Assembly: GCA_934364765.1 (NCBI GenBank)
Contig: CAKRMO010000096.1
Coordinates: 1-5,283 of the forward strand
Origin: an uncultured Bacteroidaceae bacterium
GTDB taxonomy: Bacteria; Bacteroidota; Bacteroidia; Bacteroidales; Bacteroidaceae
Direction of reading: 5' to 3'
DNA: 5,283 bases
The position numbers and the translations under genes are program-made. Below the pieces are notes generated by a model. It saw nothing but the letters and a program-made list of their open reading frames with translations. It was not told where the DNA came from and did not search any database. This document shows, one piece after another, positions 1 through 4,283 of this stretch. Position 1 is the stretch's first letter; each line of letters starts with the position of its first letter.

Positions 1-107
1 TCCGAGAGCAGCTGCTGCCAGCGCTGGGCCAGCGTCAGGAACTTCTGCCCCGCCTCCGTCAGCGTGATGTGCCGCAGGCCCTTGCTCCGCACGAACAGCG
101 GCGTGCC
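1..107 (-). other. LysR-type regulator fragment fused in frame to the NqrA start
   Basis: Codons 58-92 of the left-edge frame read GTPLFVRSKGLRHITLTEAG followed by QKFLTLAQRWQQLLS. This matches the classical end of a LysR-family winged helix-turn-helix (LGTPLFxR...LTxAGxxFL) and the start of the linker helix that drives dimerisation. The preceding recognition helices of a LysR protein are absent and replaced by NqrA sequence. GC is about 69% in 1-110 against about 52% in 111-278. GTPLF (93-107) fits both families, so the join lies in that 15-base stretch. I infer a chimeric assembly join or, less likely, a real recombination. The LysR assignment rests on motif recognition only. Confidence 0.7.
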
Positions 108-278
108 AACCTCGACGGCATCGCCCTCTTTTACAACCACACGCGGAACGAAACCGATGAAGTCGGGCGGACATACGGCAACCTTGCCAACATCCTTGCG
201 GACATCCGACACACGGTTTTCCGCAACTCCCTCAATGGGGATGTCCAGACCTTTGTGCAGCTTTATAATCTTATTCAT
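1..278 (-). CDS. nqrA: NqrA N-terminus, Na+-translocating NADH:quinone reductase subunit A (partial, chimeric frame)
   Basis: The frame starts at the ATG ending at 278 and stays open to the left edge (92 full codons). Residues 1-62 begin MNKIIKLHKGLDIPIEG and include DFIGFVPRVVVKEGDAV and VGTPLF, the usual opening of NqrA in Bacteroidota, including its biotinyl-like beta-barrel half. By family knowledge NqrA is the cytoplasmic, quinone-associated subunit of the six-subunit Na+-pumping NADH:quinone oxidoreductase. A normal NqrA is about 450 residues and continues after GTPLF with a segment like YDKKxPEIKFTSPVSG. Here it continues instead with VRSKGLRHITLTEAGQKF, which is LysR-like (see the entry for 1-107). 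The start is supported by family alignment and by a promoter about 35 bases upstream; there is no Shine-Dalgarno. I am confident of the NqrA identity of residues 1-57. Whether this gene exists in this form in a genome is doubtful. Confidence 0.8.
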   Translation of the reverse strand, partial: MNKIIKLHKGLDIPIEGVAENRVSDVRKDVGKVAVCPPDFIGFVPRVVVKEGDAVEVGTPLFVRSKGLRHITLTEAGQKFLTLAQRWQQLLS

Positions 279-312
279 AAACAGGATTTATGTTGTCCAT
301 ACCAATACTTTG

Positions 313-344
313 CGAAAATAGCAATAAATGCCCACTTTGGCAAA
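313..344 (-). promoter_or_regulatory. Predicted nqrA promoter (Bacteroidota sigma-ABfr type)
   Basis: Read on the minus strand there is TTTG (344-341), a 20-base spacer, then TATTTTCG (320-313), one base off the Bacteroidota -7 consensus TAnnTTTG. The predicted transcription start near 306 gives a leader of about 28 bases to the nqrA ATG. The -7 box is preceded by TTTATTGC, the same context as the asnA -7 box on the other side of this intergenic region. Confidence 0.55.
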
Positions 345-401
345 ATAAAAACGTGCGTAAGAAAAGGATAAGCAAAAAAAGCTTTCAAAACGCAAACTCC
401 G

Positions 402-478
402 CATAAGAAAATCTTATGGACGGCTGGCGCGAAAGCCACAGCCGCAACGCATTTGCGCATTTTAAGGCGTGAAAACGC
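402..478 (+). other. Cluster of three small hairpins, two with GAAA loops
   Basis: Three perfect hairpins lie in succession. The first is CATAAGA/TCTTATG with an AAA loop (402-418). The second is CGGCTG/CAGCCG (421-426 with 439-444), enclosing a GC/GC pair closed by GAAA (431-434). The third is GCGT/ACGC closed by GAAA (467-478). GAAA is a stable GNRA tetraloop only on the plus strand, so any structured RNA would be read in the asnA direction. No convincing promoter lies just upstream and no U-tract follows. I cannot name an RNA family; chance is possible. Confidence 0.3.
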
Positions 479-544
479 AAGCCACTGAAACACAGAAAAA
501 TACACGTTTTTGAAATTGCTTTTATAAGTGTTTGTTTTTCAAAG

Positions 545-554
545 GTTTGCAAAC
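545..554. repeat. 10-bp perfect palindrome GTTTGCAAAC
   Basis: This is a self-complementary decamer in the asnA upstream region, 12 bases before the first inverted repeat at 567. It has the size of a dimeric-regulator half-site pair, but I cannot link it to a known regulator. Chance occurrence in AT-rich DNA is plausible. Confidence 0.3.
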
Positions 555-566
555 GTCAAAAAAAGG

Positions 567-642
567 TCTGATGTAGTTTGGATTATATCAGATATATTTT
601 TTCCTGCATAGGACGTAGTTTTTTTCATGTCCTATGTAGTTT
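567..642. repeat. 21-bp periodic GTAGTTT repeats with two inverted repeats
   Basis: GTAGTTT occurs at 573, 615 and 636, so the spacings are 42 and 21 bases. At the skipped position (594) there is a degenerate copy, ATATTTTTT. Two inverted repeats are woven in: TCTGAT/ATCAGA (567-592) and CATAGGAC/GTCCTATG (607-636). Each has a 14-base spacer that begins GTAGTTT and ends AT. Both features are visible directly. Direct repeats spaced two helical turns apart are a common layout for response-regulator binding sites, but the regulator is unknown. The element lies about 130 bases upstream of the asnA -7 box. Confidence 0.4.
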
Positions 643-755
643 TCGGGGTTCTGGCGGAGATTTCCCTGACCGTATATGCAACGGCATCCGTATGCGGCAA
701 AAACGGTGCGTTGACAGACATTTATTCGTTTTATAAGGCGATAAAATCGAAATAT

Positions 756-776
756 GCAATTTTATTGCTAATTTTG
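756..776 (+). promoter_or_regulatory. Predicted asnA promoter -7 box with abutting inverted repeat
   Basis: TAATTTTG (769-776) matches the Bacteroidota -7 consensus TAnnTTTG exactly. It would start transcription near 783, about 13 bases before the asnA ATG. No TTTG sits at the expected -33 distance, so the box may need an activator. Directly abutting it is the inverted repeat GCAAT-TTT-ATTGC (756-768), which would lie between the -33 and -7 regions and could bind a regulator. The decamer TTTATTGCTA (761-770) is identical to the one at the nqrA promoter. Confidence 0.5.
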
Positions 777-795
777 CGAGCAAATAGAATGGAAT

Positions 796-1833
796 ATGAG
801 CAAGATTTTGAAAATTGAGAACTATAAACCGCAGGTTGGCAGGCTGCAAACCGAGCGCGGAATAAAGATGATAAAGGAGTTTTTCCAGCAAAACCTTTCA
901 ACGGCTTTGAACCTGCACCGGGTAACGGGACCGCTGTTTGTGCCGTCGGGCACCGGGATAAACGATGACCTGAACGGTACGGAGCGCGCCGTGAAATTTC
1001 CCATCAAGGACCTCGGCGACATGCAGGCCGAAGTGGTGCATTCGCTTGCAAAATGGAAAAGGCTCACTTTGGCGCAATACGGCTTCAAGCCCGGCTATGG
1101 CATATACACCGACATGAACGCCATACGCGCCGACGAGGAGCTTGACAACCTCCACTCGCTGTATGTTGACCAGTGGGACTGGGAGAGGGTGATTACGAAG
1201 GAAGACCGCACGCTCGAATTTCTGAAGTATATCGTAAGGCAGATATATTCGGCGCTGAAGCGCACGGAATTCATGGTTTTTGAGGCTTACCCCCAAATAA
1301 AGCCGCAGTTGCCCGATGACATATTCTTCATACATTCCGAGGATTTGCGCAAAATGTTCCCCGGCAAAACCGCAAAGGAGCGCGAGCAGCTGATAACGCG
1401 CGAAAAAGGGGCGGTGTTCATAATAGGCATAGGCTGCCCGCTTGGCGACGGCAAGCCCCACGACTTGCGCGCGCCCGACTATGACGACTATTCCACTGTG
1501 GCGGAGAACGGACTGCCGGGGCTTAACGGAGACATCATGGTGTGGGACGACGTGCTGAACGTGGCTCTCGAACTTTCTTCGATGGGAGTGCGCGTTGACA
1601 GGAAGGCTTTGCTCCACCAGCTGAAGGAGGCGGGCAAGGAAGACCGCGAGAAACTGTACTTCCACCAACGGCTTTTGGAAGGTTCGCTGCCGCTTAGCAT
1701 CGGAGGCGGAATAGGACAGTCGCGCCTGTGTATGTATTATCTGAAAAAAGCGCACATCGGGGAGATACAGGCAAGCATCTGGCCGGAGGATATGCGCGAG
1801 GAATGCAGAAAAATGAACATCACGCTCCTTTGA
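796..1833 (+). CDS. asnA: Aspartate-ammonia ligase (ammonia-dependent asparagine synthetase AsnA)
   Basis: AsnA makes L-asparagine from aspartate, ammonia and ATP, releasing AMP and pyrophosphate. It is a cytoplasmic, dimeric enzyme related to class II aminoacyl-tRNA synthetases. The 345-residue protein is full length for the family. Visible family blocks are GINDDLNGTERAVKFPIKDL (54-73), EVVHSLAKWKR (79-89), GIYTDMNAIRADEELDNLHS (102-121) with VDQWDWE (124-130), GAVFIIGIGCPL (205-216), RAPDYDDY (225-232), LNGDIMVWDD (243-252) and PLSIGGGIGQSRLCMYYL (299-316), the class II motif-3-like ATP site. The start at 796 gives the usual MSxxxKxxNYKP opening. An out-of-frame ATG seven bases earlier (789) opens only a nine-codon frame. 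There is no Shine-Dalgarno. The gene is alone in its unit, with its own promoter region and its own terminator. Identification is secure. Confidence 0.97.
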   Translation: MSKILKIENYKPQVGRLQTERGIKMIKEFFQQNLSTALNLHRVTGPLFVPSGTGINDDLNGTERAVKFPIKDLGDMQAEVVHSLAKWKRLTLAQYGFKPGYGIYTDMNAIRADEELDNLHSLYVDQWDWERVITKEDRTLEFLKYIVRQIYSALKRTEFMVFEAYPQIKPQLPDDIFFIHSEDLRKMFPGKTAKEREQLITREKGAVFIIGIGCPLGDGKPHDLRAPDYDDYSTVAENGLPGLNGDIMVWDDVLNVALELSSMGVRVDRKALLHQLKEAGKEDREKLYFHQRLLEGSLPLSIGGGIGQSRLCMYYLKKAHIGEIQASIWPEDMREECRKMNITLL

Positions 1834-1847
1834 GCGTGATGTTTTTT
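1816..1847 (+). terminator. Intrinsic terminator of asnA, overlapping its stop codon
   Basis: A perfect 12-bp stem, AACATCACGCTC (1816-1827) with GAGCGTGATGTT (1832-1843), is closed by the loop CTTT and runs into six T residues (1842-1847). The asnA stop TGA (1831-1833) lies at the loop/right-arm boundary, so the left arm encodes the last residues of AsnA. This is a textbook rho-independent terminator. Confidence 0.9.
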
Positions 1848-1876
1848 GCAGGCTGTTTTGCATCTGCCCATAGGCT

Positions 1877-1891
1877 GGCGCGTTGCGCGCC
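1877..1891. repeat. Short GC hairpin between the two convergent terminators
   Basis: GGCGCG-TTG-CGCGCC forms a 6-bp perfect stem with a 3-base loop. No T-tract follows on either strand, so it is not a terminator by itself. It lies in the short spacer between the asnA and rpmE2 terminators and has no assigned role. Confidence 0.35.
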
Positions 1892-1907
1892 GCAAAAGAG
1901 TTTTGTG

Positions 1908-1948
1908 AAAAATAAAGAACGGGAGTCTGCCATTGGCAAACCCCCGTT
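1908..1948 (-). terminator. Intrinsic terminator of rpmE2
   Basis: On the minus strand a 14-bp stem (1948-1935 with 1931-1918, including two G-T pairs) is closed by the loop AAT and followed by CTTTATTTTT (1917-1908). It starts 26 bases after the rpmE2 stop. It faces the asnA terminator, so the two genes are insulated from each other. Confidence 0.85.
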
Positions 1949-1973
1949 TTGGTTTCTTCGGAATGGCTTTTGC

Positions 1974-2231
1974 TTACTTAGCCTTGTTCACCTTGCCATA
2001 GCGGCTCATGAACTTGTCAACACGACCTGCGGTGTCAACCAGCTTGTTCTTGCCGGTGTAGAACGGGTGTGATGTGCTGGAGATTTCAAGCTTGACCAAA
2101 GGATAGGTTTCGCCTTCAAACTCTATGGTGTCGTTAGTTTTGCAGGTAGAGCGCGAAAGGAACATATCGCCATTGCTCATATCTTTGAATACCACAGGAC
2201 GGTAATCTTCGGGATGAATGCCTTTTTTCAT
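1974..2231 (-). CDS. rpmE2: 50S ribosomal protein L31 type B
   Basis: This 85-residue protein begins [20 protein letters not shown] and carries the type B L31 blocks [40 protein letters not shown] and [11 protein letters not shown]31 sits at the interface of the large and small ribosomal subunits (bridge B1b). Only one cysteine is present (in STCKT), so the CxxC zinc site of the C+ form is absent and this is the zinc-independent C- form. Family members are about 80-90 residues, so it is complete. The start follows an A/T-rich leader without Shine-Dalgarno, about 38 bases after the predicted transcription start. It is a single-gene unit with its own promoter and terminator. In many bacteria the C- paralogue is induced under zinc limitation, but I see no obvious Zur box here. 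In Bacteroidota it is often the only L31. Confidence 0.96.
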   Translation of the reverse strand: MKKGIHPEDYRPVVFKDMSNGDMFLSRSTCKTNDTIEFEGETYPLVKLEISSTSHPFYTGKNKLVDTAGRVDKFMSRYGKVNKAK

Positions 2232-2275
2232 TGCTATATACTGATTTTATTTTATTATTCGCCTAAAAAGCGGTG

Positions 2276-2306
2276 CAAATTTACGGCTTTTATTTTGACA
2301 GGCAAA
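2276..2306 (-). promoter_or_regulatory. Predicted rpmE2 promoter (sigma-ABfr consensus)
   Basis: On the minus strand, TTTG (2306-2303) is followed by 19 bases and then TAAATTTG (2283-2276), a perfect match to TTTG-N19-TAnnTTTG. Transcription is predicted to start near 2269, giving a leader of about 38 A/T-rich bases. This is the best promoter match in the window and fits a highly expressed ribosomal gene. Confidence 0.8.
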
Positions 2307-2384
2307 GTTTTAATCGCTGTTTTTGCCGCAGGACGCGCATTTTGTTGGCACTCCCCTGCGGAATTGGCTTCTGCGGCCGCTATA

Positions 2385-2425
2385 TGGAAAATGCGCGTGC
2401 GGGTTGTGTTCCCATACGCGCATTT
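2385..2425 (-). terminator. Hairpin after the ABM gene, probable terminator
   Basis: On the minus strand, AAATGCGCGT (2425-2416) pairs with ACGCGCATTT (2398-2389). An inner GGG/CCC pairing (2413-2411 with 2403-2401) closes a 7-base loop. The hairpin starts 20 bases after the ABM stop. Only four T residues follow, so it is weaker than the asnA and rpmE2 terminators. A further copy of ACGCGCATTT at 2333-2342 offers an alternative partner for the same arm. Confidence 0.55.
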
Positions 2426-2444
2426 GCAGTTTTCTCGCGGTTTG

Positions 2445-2723
2445 TCAGAATTCAAACTGCTCTATTTTCATCGTGGCGTATTTCTCGATGTTGCCGACGT
2501 AGAGCTTGAACTCCTCCGTTGCCATATGGGCTTTGAGCGCCTCGGCGTTCGTCCATGTTTCGCAAATCATCGCCACGTCCTCGCGGGTCTCGCTTGTGAA
2601 AATGTCGTATGCTATGTTTCCGGCATGCTTGAGGGAGGCCTCGGTGAGCTTCTTCGCGTTTTCAATCACGTCGCCTTTGTGGGCTGCATCGTTAATCTTG
2701 GCAAAACAGTTTACTCTGATCAT
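2445..2723 (-). CDS. Antibiotic biosynthesis monooxygenase (ABM) domain protein, YgiN-like
   Basis: This 92-residue protein has the size and pattern of a single ABM (dimeric alpha/beta barrel) domain. It begins with the beta strand MIRVNCFAKI, then a helix around KGDVIENAKKLTEASLKH (16-33), strand NIAYDIFTS (36-44), strand VAMICETW (50-57), and the hallmark E-x-W-x5-L-x2-H arrangement (E55, W57, L63, H66) leading into TEEFKLYVGNIEK (69-81). Such proteins form dimers or higher oligomers. Members include quinol monooxygenase YgiN, AI-2-processing LsrG and haem-degrading enzymes, and many have no known substrate. No cofactor is needed by the quinol-oxidising members. I cannot tell which reaction this one performs. 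It has its own promoter downstream of aroE, though read-through from aroE is possible because no terminator separates them. The domain assignment is solid; the function is open. Confidence 0.85.
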   Translation of the reverse strand: MIRVNCFAKINDAAHKGDVIENAKKLTEASLKHAGNIAYDIFTSETREDVAMICETWTNAEALKAHMATEEFKLYVGNIEKYATMKIEQFEF

Positions 2724-2751
2724 GATAATATGTTTTTAAGTTTTGGTGGTG

Positions 2752-2782
2752 CAATATTAGCAAATTCCCGCAACAGCGCAAA
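2752..2782 (-). promoter_or_regulatory. Predicted promoter of the ABM gene
   Basis: On the minus strand, TTTG (2782-2779) is followed by 19 bases and TAATATTG (2759-2752), one base off TAnnTTTG. The box is preceded by TTGC, as at the nqrA and asnA boxes. The start is predicted near 2745, giving a leader of about 22 bases. It lies wholly in the 71-base gap after aroE, so the ABM gene can be expressed apart from the upstream operon. Confidence 0.65.
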
Positions 2783-2794
2783 GCCCGGGCCGGA

Positions 2795-3538
2795 TTATTC
2801 GTTCCAGAAATCCCACGAGGCTTCGGCTTGCAAATGCAGCATTTCGAGACCGTTTTTTACGGCTGCGCCGCGTTCGCGCCCTTTTCGCAGGAAGAGGGTT
2901 TCCTCCGGGTTGTAAACCAAGTCATACAGCAGGTGTTCCGGCGTTAGTGCGGAGTAAGGAATGTTTGGCGCGTTGTTTACGTTCGGGTACATCCCAAGCG
3001 GCGTGCAGTTTACTATAAGTTTGCATTCTGCAAGCGTTTCTGGAGTTATGTCCTCGTATGCGAGAATGTTTCCGCGCCTTGTGCGGCTTACGTATTGCGG
3101 CTTGATGCCGAGTTGTCGCAATCCGTCGGCTACGGCTTTTGACGCGCCGCCCGTGCCAAGCACCAGGGCTTTTTTGTGCTGCGGTTTAAGTAGCGGGCGC
3201 AGCGACTCCGTGAAGCCGATAACGTCGGCGTTATGCCCGGTGAGCCTTACGCCGCTGCCGCCACGCCTCACGCATACAACGTTTACGGCTCCGATGCGCC
3301 TGGCAGTTTCATCTATGTCGTCAAGATAGCGCATAATCTGCTGCTTGTAGGGTATGGTTACGTTGAAGCCGCGAAGCGTGGGGTTGTTTTCCAATATGCC
3401 CGGAAGCAGGTCTATTGTCTCTATGGCAAAGTTGCGGTAGGCTGCGTCAATGCCTTGTGCCGCGAATTTTTCGGCGAAGTATTTTGCCGAAAAGGAGTGT
3501 CCCAGCGGATACCCTATCAAACCGTAAAGTTCTGTCAT
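2795..3538 (-). CDS. aroE: Shikimate dehydrogenase (NADP+)
   Basis: AroE reduces 3-dehydroshikimate to shikimate with NADPH, the fourth step of the shikimate pathway to chorismate. At 247 residues it is slightly short but normal for Bacteroidota (E. coli AroE is about 272). Visible features are YGLIGYPLGHSFSAKYF (5-21) with the shikimate-binding SxS serines S15 and S17, GFNVTIPYK (57-65) with catalytic K65, IGAVNVV (82-88), GHNADVIGF (101-109) with D105 as the partner of K65, the nucleotide loop LGTGGASKA (127-135), the NADP-phosphate site SRTRR (151-155), NCTPLGMYP (177-185), DLVYNP (206-211) and NGLEMLHLQA (229-238). The family usually has NTD where this protein has NAD (103-105); the catalytic Asp is kept. 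The start lies three bases after the menG stop with no Shine-Dalgarno, so translation is probably coupled. Confidence 0.97.
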   Translation of the reverse strand: MTELYGLIGYPLGHSFSAKYFAEKFAAQGIDAAYRNFAIETIDLLPGILENNPTLRGFNVTIPYKQQIMRYLDDIDETARRIGAVNVVCVRRGGSGVRLTGHNADVIGFTESLRPLLKPQHKKALVLGTGGASKAVADGLRQLGIKPQYVSRTRRGNILAYEDITPETLAECKLIVNCTPLGMYPNVNNAPNIPYSALTPEHLLYDLVYNPEETLFLRKGRERGAAVKNGLEMLHLQAEASWDFWNE

Positions 3539-3541
3539 GGC

Positions 3542-4279
3542 CTATTGTTTTTCCGCTTCGTAAAGGGTGTTTATGCCCAATATGAAATCGTTGTATTTTG
3601 CGTTTTTGAATCCCGCCCGCTCCAGAATCTTTTTCATCTGCGGTCCGTGCGGAAATGCTTTCATCGTGGCGGGAAGATATTTGTATGCGCTGTTGTCGTG
3701 GGATATAAGCCTTCCCATAACGGGAAAGACTATCTTAGAATATATTGTGAACAGCTGCTTCATGGGGAATGTGCCTGGAACGGTAAGCTCCACTATGACA
3801 AGGCGGCCGCCGGGGCGCAACACGCGGTGCATCTCCCTTAGCCCTTGGTCGAGGTTCTCGAAATTCCTCACGCCATACGCCACGGTAACGGCGTCGAAAC
3901 TGTTGTCGGGAAACGAAAGCCGCATACAGTCGTCGGCTTTTAGCGTAACGGTGGCTGCCAGCCCCTTTTTCTCGACTTTTTTACGCCCTACGGCTATCAT
4001 GCCCTCTGATATGTCCACACCTATAAGTTTCCTTGGTTTCAGCATTCGGGCGGTAAGAATGGCGAAGTCGCCCGTGCCTGTCGCCACGTCGAGAATGTCC
4101 TGCGGCTTGTATGGCTTCAGCGACTTGATTGCCGCCCTGCGCCATATCTTGTCAACTCCGAACGACAGGGAGTGGTTCAGAAAATCGTATGAATGGGCTA
4201 TATTGTCGAACATTTCCGCCACCTGGCTTCCTTTCTTGCCTTCGGCGGAATAAGGCTTTATTTTTTCCTGGTCGTACAT
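3542..4279 (-). CDS. menG: Demethylmenaquinone methyltransferase (UbiE/MenG)
   Basis: MenG transfers a methyl group from S-adenosylmethionine to demethylmenaquinol, the last step of menaquinone synthesis. The protein has 245 residues, normal for the family. It shows the family signature [18 protein letters not shown] (31-48), SAM motif [12 protein letters not shown] (63-73), the acidic ribose-binding stretch VDISEGM (88-94), the DD pair at 116-117, the second signature [20 protein letters not shown] (128-147), [13 protein letters not shown] (152-164) and the C-terminal [20 protein letters not shown]. Bacteroidota make menaquinone and not ubiquinone, so menG is the better name than ubiE. It lies between mnmA (four bases upstream) and aroE (three bases downstream) in an evident operon. 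The start gives the usual short lead before [12 protein letters not shown]. Confidence 0.96.
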   Translation of the reverse strand: MYDQEKIKPYSAEGKKGSQVAEMFDNIAHSYDFLNHSLSFGVDKIWRRAAIKSLKPYKPQDILDVATGTGDFAILTARMLKPRKLIGVDISEGMIAVGRKKVEKKGLAATVTLKADDCMRLSFPDNSFDAVTVAYGVRNFENLDQGLREMHRVLRPGGRLVIVELTVPGTFPMKQLFTIYSKIVFPVMGRLISHDNSAYKYLPATMKAFPHGPQMKKILERAGFKNAKYNDFILGINTLYEAEKQ

Positions 4280-4283
4280 AATT

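Larger units (their letters stand above)
279..795. other. Divergent intergenic region between nqrA and asnA
   Basis: This stretch of 517 bases is AT-rich, apart from a more GC-rich patch at about 420-480. It contains the nqrA promoter (313-344), a run of short hairpins (402-478), a 10-bp palindrome GTTTGCAAAC (545-554), two inverted repeats with 14-base spacers within a 21-bp periodic element (567-642), and the asnA -7 box (769-776). Short open frames cross it on both strands (for example 275-505 minus and 627-818 plus). None resembles a protein I know and none has promoter support, so I do not call a gene. The length is generous for two housekeeping genes, which leaves room for regulatory sites or a small RNA. 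Confidence 0.7.

Noticed and set aside
275..505. Minus-strand frame of 76 codons with hydrophobic stretches upstream of nqrA
   Set aside because: It overlaps the nqrA promoter and start out of frame; the hydrophobic composition follows from AT-rich DNA.
627..818. Small plus-strand frame (63 codons) upstream of asnA
   Set aside because: It overlaps the asnA start out of frame, spans the -7 box, and has no promoter or recognisable product. A leader peptide is possible but unsupported.
898..1863. Long open frame (321 codons) on the minus strand opposite asnA
   Set aside because: It is the antisense shadow of a certain gene with biased codon use, resembles no known protein, and would run through the asnA terminator.
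2724..2794. Terminator between aroE and the ABM gene
   Set aside because: The CCCGGG and CCCG/CGGG pairings are short and lack a T-tract; only the promoter is supported here.
2214..2915. Plus-strand open frame of 233 codons across the ABM gene
   Set aside because: It is a shadow of the minus-strand ABM and aroE genes and crosses their promoters; it shows no recognisable domain.
3233..4253. Plus-strand open frames opposite aroE and menG (3233-3841 and 3567-4253)
   Set aside because: Both are complementary to well-identified genes and have no family resemblance or promoter.
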